A stretch of 64,000 bases of DNA from Tolypeutes matacus (taxonomy: Eukaryota; Chordata; Mammalia; Cingulata; Chlamyphoridae), in contig JAKSZT010017954.1 in NCBI GenBank assembly GCA_026826555.1, forward strand, positions 7,100,556 through 7,164,555, given 5' to 3'. Both the position numbers and the translations under genes were made by a program. Below, in pieces: positions 1 through 12,775 of the stretch; the stretch's first letter is position 1, and each line of letters starts with the position of its first letter. Below the pieces are notes generated by a model that was given only the letters and a program-made list of their open reading frames with translations, made no database searches and was not told the DNA's origin.

Positions 1-1590
1 GGAGAAAATGATTGATTCCCACTCTATTAATCTGCTCTGTGCATTTTGGTTTTTTGCCGGTTTATTCCTAAAACTATAGTGAAGGGAGTTGCAACAGTGA
101 TTTTATTAATTTCATGGTGCCTGAACTTTTGCTTAGCTGTCTTAAATTGAGCTGGATGCAACCAACAAAATATTTTACCTGCTTGCCCAGTCTGTGGTTT
201 AAAAAGTGGAAAATGCTCTCTATTGAAGATCTACTTTGAAATTCACCAAGGGCGTTCTGGGCCTGGATTCAGAGGTTCTGTAACACTTGTCCCTTACCAC
301 CACCCTTGCCCTGTGTCCCCATACATTTGACATCTGACAATTTTCTGAGCTTGCCAGGACTTATGGAGAAAGTACAATCAAAGGCCTTATTATGTAAGAG
401 GATCCATATGTAAGATGGTATTTGGCATTCATTTTACCTCCGACTAGAAAGCTGGCCATAAGGGGCTTTGCCTCTGGTTCCCCCTTTTAAAAATGATTTC
501 TCACCAACCCCTGAAGCCTGTGAAGTAGGAGTTCAAGGAACAAATCTCTTGTGGCATGCTGTGAAGTCTCTGTGGGTCGTATGTGTAGAATTTTCCATTT
601 GGGCAAGGCTCTTAGCATGCCTTGGATCCAAGAGTTGAAAAATAAAACTCTGCCACTGGGATGGCTTGGGGTGAAGAGCCACCATGTCCATTGTGCTTGT
701 CTACTGTAAACTATTCACTGGCATACTCAGTATAGCAAATAGTGCACTTGACATGGGGCTCTATTGGTCAGCCACATACAGCTTCATCATGGGTCTCTGT
801 TGGTCTGCTTTTGCACAGTATGCTGCATTAGCAAAATAGCTCAGGGCTTACAAACAACAAAGGTATTAAGTGCCATATTAGGTATCCTATTATGTATTAG
901 CCACAGCACTCAGGTTTGTTCTGGGACCTAGGCTGAAGGAGGCATCCGTGTCATCATGTGGTTATCATGAGAGAGGGAAACAAGCAGAGGAAAATGCCTC
1001 TTAATGTTTCAGCTAGGATGTGGTATATAGCATTTTCAACCATCTCATTGGCCAGAGCAAGTTTCAAGACCAACCGGGATGTCAGTGGAGTGAAAAGTAA
1101 ACTCCTCCCACAAGGAGGAGCACAAGGCAAGAAGGATCCACAGGGCTGGGCCTTGGAAGAAAGAGAACCAACATTGCACAGATAATGCAGTCTGCCACCA
1201 GGTCAAATCCAGTAAAGGCCTTTCTTGTTGTGTTCATGAAAAGGGTGGGTGGGTGGGGCCAAGGAAGGCAGGTAGGCTAGGCAGTTGGTTAGCATAGATT
1301 TGGTGATAAGTTTTATCTGTTACAGACCTGCTTCACTAATAGCTTAGAGCCACTTGATTAAGTTAGGCCAGGTAAGTCATCAAGAAATTAATGACTTCAT
1401 TATTAATTATACTTGGTTTAGCCTCCTTGCTGGCCTTGACAGTCTAATGGTAAAGCTGCTCTAGAATGTAGCAGTGACTTCTAGGACCTGCAAAGAAGAA
1501 ATGTTGGGACCAGGCCAGATGTTTTGGCCCTGAATAATTAAGCTGAGAAAGCATGATTGCCACAGATTTGCCAAACCCTTTCTGCAACAT
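1..1590. other. Intronic sequence without recognised feature
   Basis: I recognise no exon, RNA gene or repeat family here. The only open frame, at 958-1185, has no splice context and no recognisable protein similarity. Confidence 0.5.
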
Positions 1591-1597
1591 AGTAGGC

Positions 1598-1812
1598 ATT
1601 GTAGCGGTTACTTAAAACGTGTGATTTGGATTTGGGTTCGCACAGATGCCGTTTTGAATCCCAGCTCCACACTTAATAGCCATGGAATTTCAGGCCACTT
1701 ATGTAACCTTAGCACAAGTGTTTTTTTCTTTTGTAAAGTGGGAGTAATCAACCTATCTCATAGAGATAAGGATTAAATAGGATAGTGTATATAAAGAGAA
1801 TAGCCTCCATAT
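1598..1812 (+). repeat. MIR SINE
   Basis: A diverged MIR copy reads in the sense direction. It has the tRNA-like part ending in a degenerate B box (gaatcccagctcc near 1656), the core running through the 'aaagtgggagtaat' stretch, and the 'gataaggattaaatag' block at about 1765. High divergence fits an ancient mammalian insertion. Confidence 0.75.
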
Positions 1813-1839
1813 ACCCTGTTTTGATCTAATTGTACTCTG

Positions 1840-1944
1840 GGCTAAGTTATTTTCATATGTTATCTCATTTAATCTTTGATTTGGACAATGTAATTTTTAC
1901 ACATGGTGTCACCACTTTATAGGTGGGGAAACTGAAGCTAAATT
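1840..1944 (-). repeat. MIR fragment
   Basis: Antisense MIR core fragment. It has the 'ttatctcatttaatc' block and 'aggtggggaaactgaagct', the usual antisense core signature. It is cut off by the next MIR copy. Confidence 0.6.
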
Positions 1945-1946
1945 TT

Positions 1947-2140
1947 AATAGCTAGCATTTATGGAGGACTTGCTTTTTGCCAGGTCTTGTTCTGAGCACT
2001 CTAGTTAATTGACTCATTTACTGTTTGAAACTGAGCTAGGTGGTATTATCCCCGTTTTTCAGATGAGGAAACTGAGGCTCAGAAAGATTAGGTAACTTGC
2101 CCAAGGTCACCCAACTAGTAAGTGGTAGAGCTGAGTCCAG
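1947..2140 (-). repeat. MIR SINE
   Basis: Well preserved antisense MIR. It contains 'gatgaggaaactgaggctc' at about 2063 and 'cttgcccaaggtcac' at about 2096, which are diagnostic of the MIR core. The flank at 2141-2260 may be an L2 3' fragment. Confidence 0.85.
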
Positions 2141-3209
2141 CTGACTCCAAGGCATGTGCCCAGAGATATGGCAGTGAATGAAACCACCCAGGTCCCCGCC
2201 CTTGCTAAGGAACATAAGCCATCACAAAACAGATGGTATGGGCTAGGAGTGGGGAAAACCGGGTGCTGTGGGAGAATGCGGTGAGGAACCCCCAACCCAG
2301 ACGTGGGCATCCAAGGTATCTTATGTTCCCTGGACGGTGGTAGGAACTGCGCCTTGGTGACAGAGATTCCCATCTAGGACTTTTTTTTTTTTTTTTTTTT
2401 TAATCCCAGGACTTCTCCCCTTATGTGAGCAGGCATGGCCCCAGCCTTGACTTTAGGCCTCTCTGATTTCTTCACCTTCTAATAAGACCCTTCTATCCTT
2501 TCTGCCCATTCCTACTCCTATAAGTGGACTGATCTTTATGTTGCAGCCAGATTTTATTAGAAGTGACTTAGGGTTTTCAAGCAGGGGCACTTTCCCGAGC
2601 ACAACATCCACATCTGTGCAGAGGAAGGCCTGGAGGGCTGTTAATAGGAGACCTGGTCTGTGGGCGCTCGGACCTGCCTCTCTGACCCTCGTAAACCGTG
2701 TCTTAGAAAGGAGGAGGCTGAGAGCACATCATTGCTTTCCTAAGAGTCCTTTTGAAGAGGGAAATGTCTCAAGTGTGCCTGTTAATAGACTGATGTGGGA
2801 GGCGGTTATATTTGGATGCCTTTAAAAGCCACTTGGAAAACATTTTCCCCCTCTTATCTATCACCTTTCATATCTCTCAGCAGAGTAACACTAAAACCTA
2901 ATTTTAGCCATGATTACATCTTTTTTTCATTATCTGTGTTTTGCTGGGAAAGACTTTTCCATAGTAAAGCTCCTCTTGCCAAAAGCCCAACTACATAATC
3001 CCTCCTCTTTTGAACCAATTTCTTATTTTCCAATTGTGGACTGTCCTCTGCTGTACCTCTTGGACTGATCTGTTAAGGCTTCTCCATCGGTAAACTTTGG
3101 TTTGACAAGAAGTCTTCTTCTGAAATCAGATTTGTCAGCTGTTAAATAAATTGGGTTAGTATTTATTCCATTTATTCCTTTGATTGGCTTAAAGCAGAAA
3201 CCATATTCA

Positions 3210-3305
3210 AATTAATTCTTTCATTCAACACATTATCGGACACCTGCTTTGAGCCAGGCAATCTTCTATGCTTTGGAGATATACCAGTGAACAGATCACA
3301 TTAAG
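3210..3305 (-). repeat. L2 LINE 3' fragment
   Basis: 'ttcattcaacacatta', 'gagccaggcaatcttctatg' and 'accagtgaacagatcac' follow the antisense 3' end of L2 in order. The fragment is ancient and diverged. Confidence 0.6.
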
Positions 3306-3709
3306 CACACTACAGGAATGGTCAGAGTTTAAACATATTTTAAAATGAAAAGAAAAAAAAAAAAAAGAAAAGGCTTAAGATAATCTGAGGAAAAGCTGAT
3401 CTAAGCTGAGCCCAGAAGAGTCAGCAAACCAGAAACAGACCAGTTCTCAACAGACTTCATAATCCCTCACCCATTCAAAGAACCAGAAATTTGCCCAACT
3501 TGTTTCTCACTGGTAAACATCGCTGCTATTGTTAAATTAGTTAAACGAAGTTATTGCAAAGTGATTTGGCAGCTTTGTAAAAGTTCTGTAGAGCATATCC
3601 AGAGGGCGTCCCTTTTTCATGTTTCTTCAGTTAGATATTGTTGCTTAAAATTTGCTAGGTTGGCATACAAGGAGGTGCCGTTGGTATGTACTGCAGTAAG
3701 CACTGCTTT

Positions 3710-3845
3710 TAGAAATAGAGCAACCAGGTTCAAGTCTGAGCTGGGCTGCTTGTAACCTGGAGCCAAACCACTCTGTCTGCCTTGGTTTTCTCATTGGTAA
3801 TATGAGGACATTGGATGCACTCCAAGATCCTTTCCACTACTAAAG
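3710..3845 (+). repeat. MIR fragment
   Basis: Sense MIR with a degenerate B box (caggttcaagtctgag) followed by 'ccttggttttctcattggta' and 'aatatgaggacat'. It is diverged and incomplete. Confidence 0.6.
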
Positions 3846-3999
3846 GCCAAAGTTCACTTTGGAGTGCCCTAGGTCCTTTCGGAGCCTGAAGCTTGTGCAG
3901 AAGGCATACGTTTTTCCCTATAACTGAGAATGTGGTTGTGAACGCTTACATTTGAAAGGGGTGGTGGCCAATACCATGTCTAAAGTCCTAAACTTGGGA

Positions 4000-6300
4000 A
4001 CGAGGATAGGACTGTACGCTCCCCCTCTCCTCTCCAGGGGATTGCAGCCCTGTCAGAAAGGATCTTTAGAGGTCAAAGGGAGCTGAGCCTCAGGGGTGAG
4101 GGAGAAGACAGGGCAAAAAGGAGCTTTCCACAAGGACACCTTAAGTCCCTTCTTCACACTGTTACTATTTGAATACCACCTGTTAGGAATTAACAATGCC
4201 GGGAGCCTCCTTCTGTGTCCCCATCTTGGGTGGTGCTAAAAAAGCTGTTTATCTGCTTAGTAAATGTTTATAAAGCCTGATTATATATAAAAGTACTGAG
4301 GCGCTGGGTTCCTTTGAACTTGACTTCTGAAGTAGAGCTACCGTCATCTCCATCATATCCTAAGCAGGGCTATTAACTACAGGTTACCTGGGAATGGAGG
4401 GCCAGGGGTTGTCTGCAGGAAGAAAAGCCCCAGGAGGAAGCTTGCCAGGCACCTTTTTCAATGGCATGACTCATTTACCAGTGCAAATTGAAATGAGGCT
4501 TGAATGGACCATTCTAGATAATGGAGAGAATGTCACCACCTTGCCTTTAGGTTGTCACCAGACTTTCCTATTCCAAGCAATCCGTTAGAGCTCTGCTTTT
4601 TCAAAAGTTAATCTAGGCCCTCTCAACTGAAGCGCTCTTACTTCCAACTTTTCTTTTGCTAGAAGGTGATGATATCGACTTCATTCTCTCAATACCACAC
4701 TTGCTGTTTGTTGGATTTTAGCTTTATTCACAGCCTTCTCATATTTTGGGGGAAAAGCTTGTGTAGAGCAAAAAAAGGAAATATTTTTCGTATTTACCCA
4801 AGAGGTGGTACAGACTACAGTTGTGACTGGATTTAAGGCAGAGCTGTGTGAATTTTATTACTGAATCTACCGTGTATTATTTAGGAAATTCAGATTCGTC
4901 TGGATTTTTCTCTTTCTGAAATTGATCACTGTCAAAAGGAAGAAACTCCCTCATGAGACATGGTGACCCCTGGGGAGGGGCACTGCTACTGTGTAGTGTT
5001 TTGCTGTGGCTTTGGTAGACTTTTCAATTATAAGCCTAGTTCTGGGGGCTTGTTTTGGGGGGTTTGTTTCTTGTAGTTGCCTGTGGGGGTCACATTGCCC
5101 TGTACAGTGGCTGCTTACCATGATGTTGGACGGCAAATCAATTTGATGTCTGCTCTTGAAGGAAGTAGACACTCCCGACTTAAATGGGCAGCTTAGGGAT
5201 AACTGGTGGAGGAGTGCTCTCCACTTCCCCTCTGGCCTCGCCTCCCCGGGGTAACTGCTGTTGGAATGAATGACCCCTGATTGGCCCAGACTCCATCCCC
5301 AGGGCGCACCTTCAGGTCAGGCTGAGGTCTGGTTTTGAGCAGTCTGCCTTCTCTGGGCCTCCAGGTTAGGAAAGACAGCTCTTAGCCAGCCTCCTTCTGT
5401 ACTAGCTCCAGGACAAACTTGAAAACTGCCTACTCCAAGGGTTTTTTGGCATTTTTAAAGTTCAGGCCTTCTCAGCATCCTGCCAGGTATCTTATCTTAT
5501 TCAAATATCCTAATTGCTTCTCAGCTGCACATCATCCTAGCACCTAACTGACAAAATAGACCTTCACCTGAGGGCCTCATTATGCTTTCTGCCTGTGCAT
5601 CAGGCCAAAAATACCTCCACAATACCTGCTCCGACATCCTGGGCTTCCGAATGACAAACAAATAATTGGGTGAGACAAACCCTGGGCTCCGAGCAGCTGC
5701 CATGGGTGTCGGAGCACAGAAGAGTCCGTGGCAATAACAGTCACAACGCTGCCTGGTTCATGTCAGAGCAAATCTTTGAACAGTGGGTTGTGCTGACACC
5801 AGAGAATGACAGCTTTGGAAATGGCATGCTAGTTACCGCAGCGAGTGAAGCCTCTCATGTAGACGTGACAAGTGGCTGTCATTTCCACACAGGTGAACAA
5901 CTGACATCCCAGGGCTGGGAGGGGGCCAGGACTGGAGAGGGGCCTCAACCACTGGAGTGCTGGTGGCATTTGTGGCAAAAGCTGGCCTTAAACATGCGCG
6001 CACACTGTCTCTCCCTCTCTCTCTCCTCACCCTTCTGCCCATATGTCTTCTCTGTCATTCCTTCAGAGCTCATCCTAGAAGTACGGCAGAAATAGTGTCG
6101 GCTTTTTGAGGCTGGGGCCCGGGCCATGCTCAGTCTAAGACCAGCCACACACGTACAGAAAGTTTGCAGTTCCACCCCTCCTCATCTTGTCCAGGTGTTA
6201 GTGACTGGTTTTCCAATACAAAATACAGACTAGGCAAAGTGCCTGCTGCTAGGGTGTACCACTGAGTGACTGGATTATGTGGAACCCAGGCGCAGGATCC
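4000..6300. other. Intronic sequence without recognised feature
   Basis: I see no exon or repeat family I can name. The open frame at 5670-6095 (141 codons) is not coding by appearance: it has no known domain and no flanking acceptor/donor pair that fits AUTS2. Confidence 0.5.
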
Positions 6301-6307
6301 GGGCTAG

Positions 6308-6500
6308 ATCTGAGGTTCTTAGAATGTGGTCCTTAGACCCGCAACATCAGTGTCACCTGAGAACTTGTTAGAGCTGCACATTCTCGGTGCCCCAAGCCAG
6401 ACCACAGAATCACAAAGTCTGGGGACGGGGCCAGCAACCTGTGTTTCAACAAGCTTTCCACATGATCCTGAGATGCCGCCCACACTGGTCTAGATACAAG
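6308..6500 (+). repeat. MER5A-type hAT MITE
   Basis: The order 'tgaggttcttagaatgtggt', 'tcacctgagaacttgttaga', 'agaatcacaaagtctggg' and 'ccacactggtctag' matches the MER5A family, a non-autonomous hAT-Charlie derivative shared by placental mammals. It is heavily diverged. Confidence 0.75.
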
Positions 6501-7254
6501 GAAGAACATTTAGGCAGTGAGGGTTTTTGCTCACATGGTCAGCAGAGACACTTGGTGAAATCTGTCCTCTGGACAGGAAATAGGTCTGTACATTGTTGGG
6601 CAGCCTTTTTTAAAATCAGATGTTCCTGATCTGTTGAACGTAACACATGGGCCTGCTTTTGGACTCGGTTGTCTTCCTAGTCAGGGATTTCCAATCCCTC
6701 CTCTCTACCATCATGAACAAGCCCCTTTGGTGTCTAGGGAGGCTGGCAGAGACGTGCCTGGAGTTAGGGACTGTAATGTAGCCTGTGATCTGAATGGGGT
6801 TTGGAACCTTGACCTTGGGCCAATGTTACACTGTAACAAGCTGAGCTAACTTGCTCAGCTGCCTCTCAAAGACAGACTGTTTTAGCTTAGTTCCTGGTTG
6901 GCAGATGCTGCATCACAGGTGACCACTTGCCACCTGTATGAAGCATTATCGCAGCATAAAACACACACAGACTGGGCACATTTGCCATGATTGCCGGTAA
7001 CTATTTTGCAAACAAAGTACTGTGTGAATTCTTTATTAAACCTCACTGTACAGGATTATAGACTGGGCTAACAGCAGTATTATGAAATCCTTTTTCTCCC
7101 TCCATGCAAAATATTATGACGTTTTAAGGCCATAAAATTAAATCTAAGTAAGGTTTCCTTGGAAAATGTATTAGAAGTTTCAGCAGGTCGCCTAAATATT
7201 AAAGCTTTCTTAGACATCCCTCAGGAATAGGCATTTCCCAAGATCTTGTTAAAG

Positions 7255-7445
7255 TAGTGGTTGTAGAACTTTAGCCTGTATCACAATCACCTGGAGGGCT
7301 TGTGAAGCCACAGATTTTTGGACCCCACTCCCAGAGTTCCTGATTGAGTGGGTCAGGAGCGGGTCTCCAGAATTTGCATCTCTAACGAGTTCCCAGCTGA
7401 TAACTGACACAGCTGGTCCCAGGACTGCACTTTGAGATTCACATG
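7255..7445 (+). repeat. MER5A-type hAT MITE
   Basis: Better preserved than the copy near 6.4 kb. It has 'atcacctggagggcttgtg', 'cccactcccagagttcctga', 'agaatttgcatctctaacga' and 'gcactttgagattcac', the MER5A blocks in order. Confidence 0.85.
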
Positions 7446-7554
7446 TGTTAAAGCTTCGCAAATTTAAATGCCTTCTACGATAGGGAATATTTTTGAATTG
7501 AGCATCAGCTGAAAGACAACTCATTTACATGTGAAAATGAATTCAATTTTGTCA

Positions 7555-8640
7555 CAGATCCACATGAGGAGCTTTTAAAAAATGAAAATTTTCAAACCTA
7601 ATTAAATATAGAGAAGAATAGAATGAACCCCAAACACCCATTATCCAGATAGTTATCAAGATTGTGCCACAATTATTTTTAGGTGATAAAAAGATACAGT
7701 GATAGCTGTATTTATTGTGGAAATATCTTAAAGCACATCTCAGACATCGTGCCATTCCCCCCCCCCTACATACTTCAGTACACATTAAAAAAATTTTTCT
7801 TACATAACCACATGCTGTTGTCACACTAACAAAATATTCCCTAATTCCTCATTATCATCTACTACCTATCCTTAGTCTATCTCCCTGATTGTCTCCCATG
7901 TTCGTTTTACGTGATCTCTTGGCATCAGGATACAAACTAGGTCCACATATTACCTGTCCTAATCTGGAACTGTCCTCCCGCTCCCTTCCCCCCTTCAAGT
8001 TATTGACTTGTTGCAGAAACCAGGTCAGCTGTCCTTTAGACTGTCCCACATTCTGGAAGCCTCTGTGGTGTTATTTAGCTTGTTCCTCTGTCCCTCATAT
8101 TTCCTCTAAATAGAACTTGGCACTAGAGGCTTAGTTAAATTCAGGTTAAACTTTTTGGCAAGAAAACTTCATAAACATTGTAGGGAGCTTCATGTTACCC
8201 CACAGTGTCCGCGTGTCCCAGGTTTTGTGATGCCAAGATTGTTCAGTAAGTTCAGGTTTTGGTGACCTGATGCCCACAGGTCATGTCCCCCAACAACCTC
8301 TCAGTCCCTCAACAACCTTTCTCTAATCAATATTATTAGAGGTGGCAAAGAAGTGATTTTTCTATCATTCCTCCACATTTATTGGCTGTGATTTTTGTGG
8401 ATAGCAGAGCTTTCTTTCATCAACTAGAGTTCTTTGGTTATGCTCAAATACAATCAAAGGAAAATAAAGATAAATGCTTAATTCTTTCCTTCCATTTGCA
8501 AGTTACCAGAATAAGAAGTTGTTGCCCTACCACAGGTTTTATCAATACGTCTATAAGCGTCTCTCCGTTTTTCTTATAATAGAGCTAACCCATGTTTTAA
8601 GTTCACTGAGCCTTTTCTTTCATGGTTTGTGTTCATCACT
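7555..8640 (-). repeat. Old L1 3' region (L1ME-type), antisense
   Basis: About 1.1 kb of an ancient L1 3' UTR read antisense. Landmarks are 'gaatgaaccccaaacaccca' (7622), 'tgtcccaggttttgtgatg' (about 8214) and 'ctccacatttattggctgt' (8371). Related fragments lie near 13.7, 20.8 and 62.7 kb. The open frames here are chance frames in the repeat. Confidence 0.65.
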
Positions 8641-8699
8641 GAAGGGACACAAAGTCTCATAATTAGATGCCACCTGAAAGGGAGTGACATCAAATGAGT

Positions 8700-8935
8700 T
8701 AATACACACACGTATGTGTACGTTTAAAGACATCCCTGAACTTCCCCCTCTGCTCAAATGCCACATCTTCCATGAAGACCTCCGTCTTCCAAGGATTGAA
8801 CCTTTACTGCAACACTCTGTGCATCCTACCTTTACTAGAGTTGTAGGTGTGGGTTTCTTCTCCTATGGTGACCAGCAGGGCGCTTTGTATACAATAAGAG
8901 CTCAACTAATGTTTGTTGAGTCTAAATGAATTTAA
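8700..8935 (+). repeat. L2 LINE 3' end
   Basis: Sense L2 tail. It has 'aaatgccacatcttccatga' at about 8757, which corresponds to the L2 ORF end, and 'agagctcaactaatgtttgt' at about 8898, the usual L2 terminal block. Confidence 0.7.
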
Positions 8936-8999
8936 AAGTACATCCTAACAGTTATTTCCAGTTTGGGTATTAGGTTATAACCAGAGAGTCTAAGCAACT

Positions 9000-10730
9000 T
9001 GGTTAAAGAAAGTAAGGAAAAGTGTAAATCTAACTTGATCTAACCAACTCATGAACCCAATGGGAGAATTTTTCAGGAAAGAAATGGGAGGCTGCCTACA
9101 CTGTGCCAGGGATTTTCATATGTGGATTTGTTTAATTCACAAAATAGCCCAGCCAAGCAGGTGTTTTACATGTGGGAAGGGACAGAGCCAGTTCTGGGTC
9201 CCAGCCTCCTAATGTCCCCATCTCCTGCCTGCCCAGCCTAAAGGGGAACCTTTGGTTTGGTAAGTTAAAAAATGCCCCTGTGTATTGTTTATGTATGTTC
9301 ATGTATGAATGGTACACTTCAATTTTTAAAAAATGCCTCTGTGGACAACACAACTTCTCATTCATCCTGAACTTTTGGCAGGGTATTTGGGGAAAAAATA
9401 CTGATTATCTAGCTCTAGTCTAGGAAAATGTGAGGGAAGATTCAAGACTACACATTGGCCTCACTTTCTTTCAGTATATTTCCAGTGTATTTGAACACTT
9501 AATTTCATGGATGATTTTGTGTGATATTTAAAGTTAACCTCCCACAAAACCCGATTTTATATATTTATAGGCTTAGTAAATTATATTGCTGATCAATAAA
9601 AATTAAACTAGAAAAATTATAAAGGAATTTCAAGTGGATGGAATAACAGTTATGATTGGAAATCTTAGCAGAGTTATTAAAACTGCTAAAAACAATTTTA
9701 ACTGTTTAAAACATGTCACTTTATTTTTAAAAGCACTTTTTTTTGGCGGTATGTGAATTTGCATGTGGCCTGGAGAGAAAATAAATTTCCTAACTTGTGG
9801 TGAGAAGGGTAAAAGCAACCTTCCCTTAGTTAAGCTTTTTTTTTTTTTTTTTCCTCTCTCTCTTTACACACCTGATAGCCCCAGCTGCTTTGAGTTCTCT
9901 GGTGGTATAAGTGCCAGAAACCCCTGAATATCCATTATCTGTGAAGAGCTCCAAACCCTACCCCAGCCCCTACCCACATCTTTGGCTGATCTTTGGTACC
10001 ATGTACCAATCAGCCTTCCAGACAATGGTGTCTTTTTCAGGAGTATCACTGTGAGGCCCCTTTTATTCTTTAAAACATGCTAAATATAGTTGAACCCTAA
10101 AATGCAGTTATTTTAATGCATCCTCTCCACTCACCCCCCAGAGTATTCTGTTATGCCCAGTTCCCAACTGCCAAGCGCGGTGGCATCTTATTTCCTTTAT
10201 TCCTGCCCTTGGGCTGCTGAGTGTTTGGGGAAGAACAGCAGATCACTTAGCTGATGGTTTTGTGTACTCTGTACCTCAGCTGAACTCTTAAAGTATCAGG
10301 ACCATCCACTCTCCCGCTCACCCTGCCACCATAGCTGTTTCACCCCTTCTGTTCCCTGAACTGCCCTGCCCTCCCCTCCTTTCTGGGACAGACTGAAGTC
10401 TTATGCTGGAGAACAGCTTGCATTTCCTCTCCTCTGCCCCTTGACAGAGAGGGGCCTAGATCTTTGGGATGGTCTCCATGGTTGGTCTGACTTTTCCATC
10501 CCAGCTCACTTTCTCAGTCTTTGCCCCCTCGGTTGAGCCTTTCCTTTCCTTCTGGCTTTTTATTTCCTTCAGTCTTTAAAGAGTATCCTTAACATACAAC
10601 ATAACAACAAGCAACAGACCTAACTCTTCTTCTCCTTCAGGTATTTAAAACAGATAACCTTGTTCTGATGTTTTTCTCTCATCTTCCTCCCTTTACACGC
10701 AGTGTAAAATTCCTTGCAAGCAATGTAAAA
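9000..10730. other. Intronic sequence without recognised feature
   Basis: No gene or named repeat is recognised. A 15-nt T run lies near 9838-9852 and pyrimidine-rich unique sequence fills 10300-10560. Confidence 0.5.
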
Positions 10731-10734
10731 TTTA

Positions 10735-10955
10735 GGGAATGGGATGTGGCTCAAGCGATTAAGTGCCTGCTTCCCACATGGGAGGTCCGGTTCTGTCCTT
10801 GGTACCTCCTTAAAAAAAAAAAAAGACAACAAGCATACAAATGAAAAAACCAACTCAAGTCAGCCTGAGTGGCTCAGTCGTTGAGGGCTGGCTTCCCACA
10901 AATGAGGTCCTGGGTTCAATCCCCTGCCCAGTTCAAAAACAAACAAAAACAAACC
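10735..10955 (+). mobile_element. Dimeric tRNA-derived SINE (DAS type)
   Basis: There are two tRNA-like units in tandem. The first (about 10739-10815) has an A-box-like 'tggctcaagcg' and the 'cttcccacatgggaggtccg' block. The second (about 10861-10935) has 'gtggctcagtcg' and 'gggttcaatcccc'. They are joined by an A-rich linker with 'acaacaagcatacaaatg'. The 3' tail is A/C-rich. The same two-unit design with nearly the same linker recurs at 14730 and 30742, so it is a family and not a chance neighbour insertion. Confidence 0.85.
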
Positions 10956-11169
10956 TGCATTTATATAGCTTATTTCTGATACTTCAGGTGACTATATAAC
11001 TTACTGTCCAAACCAGGACACTTCTGAGAGTTGAAATAGGCTGCTATTACTAATAATTATTTTGGGACAACAGCTCCAAACCATGCAGACCTGAACATAT
11101 GATCACCTTAGTGAAAATACCAGATTCTTTCACAGTTTGTTAAAGTGCCTTAATCCACTAGTGACTGAG

Positions 11170-11335
11170 TGTTCCCCATGAGCAAAGCTTTGATCTGATC
11201 ACTTTACATAGATTAACTCATGGAATCCTGACAACACCCTTCTGAGGTAGATGGTATTACCTGTGAGGAAACACAGGACACAGGGAGGCATAGTTGCTCA
11301 AGGTTGTGTATCCACTGAAGAACCTTCTCCTTATT
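11170..11335 (-). repeat. MIR fragment
   Basis: Antisense MIR core with 'agattaactcatggaatcct', 'gaggtagatggtattacc', 'gaggaaacacagg' and 'gctcaaggttgtg'. Confidence 0.65.
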
Positions 11336-11578
11336 CCAGGGCCAGGCAGTCCTGTTCCATCTTCCTTCCTATAGCCCTCCTAGGTGTTAGAGTTTTGCAA
11401 ATGTCTGTCAATTGAAAGGAATGTATAATGTAAATTTAGAGTATCAACTTCTGAAGAAAAGTATTTGTTTAGGGTTGCAGAACTGTAAAGGCCTCAGCAA
11501 AGGTAAAATTCTAAATCCTTTTCTCAAATAGCAAACGGCATCTGGATTAGAGCAAGGGAAGAGTACCCCATCATTTCT

Positions 11579-11765
11579 TTTTTTTTTTTTTTTTAAAGAT
11601 TTTATTTATTTATTCATTTCTCCCCCCTCTGCTGCTTGTGCTCGCCGGGCCAGCCAACCACACCGTGCAGGCGGGCCCGCCCCCACCAGGAGGCCCCGGG
11701 AACCGAACCCGGGGCCTCCCACATGGCAAACGGGAGCCCTACTGATTGAGCCACAGCCGCTTCCC
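11579..11765 (-). mobile_element. DAS-type SINE, with target-site duplication
   Basis: Complete antisense SINE flanked by a perfect 15-bp duplication (taccccatcatttct) at 11564-11578 and 11766-11780. On the minus strand the order is tRNA-like head (A-box-like 'gtggctcaatcagt', B-box-like 'gggttcggttccc'), GC-rich body, then a tail of TAAA-type repeats and poly-A. The perfect duplication suggests a young insertion. It is the same subfamily as 41859-42048. Confidence 0.9.
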
Positions 11766-12530
11766 TACCCCATCATTTCTATTCTCTTAAACATAGTTTT
11801 TAAAAACCAATAGGAAAAGCCTGGGCTCTACACCAGTTACACCCCATGAGGTGAAATTCTGCCTTTTTCTCATCTCCCTGTTTTCTCATGCCTGGAGGTA
11901 ATTTGGGATGGTGTTACATAAAAGCTAGAGTTAGTCTAGTGATGAAGCTGTGAAGTTCTTGATGTTACCTAGGAAATTGGAATTTTACAAAAGTACAGGC
12001 ACCTCTTTTAAAAGAGTTCACTCATCTCCCCAGTCTCTAGCCTTATGTCCCATTTCCGTTTTCCTCTTCCTTGCCTCTGCTGTTCTCTTCTCCCTACTTA
12101 AAAAGAAGTCTGAAAGCGTTTCTTGCCAAAATCTGAATCATTACCCCGTGGAGTTTATTATTTAGGCAGATCAGAGTTCAACATGAAGCATTTTTTTAAT
12201 GCCACCAAGCTGACAGGGGGATTTACTGAAGCCTAAATTTATTTTGATTGCTCTAATATTTTCAAGGCCCAAGAGTTTAAGGAAGTTGTAAGTATTCCTG
12301 CTGCCTCAGGGAATACTGATGGGGCGTGAACCACCAAGTCATTCACTTTGGTGTCAAAGTGACAAACATCACCATGGGGTCAATCTGACAGGATTATTTA
12401 GGGGAGAAGAAAGTGGCTATTACCCACAATCCTCTATCCCCAACATGAAAGCCCCTCTAGAGATTTTCAGCACTCTTCCCTGCAGGCACAAAATCTCTTC
12501 CCCTCATTTTTCTGAAAGTAGTTAGGGATC

Positions 12531-12775
12531 CTTTTTTTTTTTTTTTTTTAAGATTTTATTTATTTATTTATCCCCCCTTGCTGCTTGTGCTCACTGTGTC
12601 CATTTGCTGTGCGTTTTTCTGTGTCTGCTTGTCTCCCTTTGTTGGGTTGTCCTGCTGCATCAGCTCACCACACCGCGCCGGCTGGCTTGCCCTCACCAGG
12701 AGGCCCCTGGAATCAAACCCAGGGCCTCCCATATGGTAAACAGGAGCCCCATCGATTGAGCCACATCCGCTTCCC
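12531..12775 (-). mobile_element. DAS-type SINE, long-body variant
   Basis: Antisense SINE flanked by an imperfect 11-bp duplication (agttagggatc at 12520-12530, agttggggatc at 12776-12786). Its tRNA head is like that of the 11579 copy, but the body is about 60 bp longer and holds a T/G-rich segment with 'tgtgtctgcttgtctccc'. That marks a distinct subfamily. Confidence 0.88.

Noticed and set aside
5670..6095. 141-codon + strand open frame
   Set aside because: There is no recognisable domain, no splice context that fits AUTS2, and an overlapping minus-strand frame of similar length. It looks like a chance frame.
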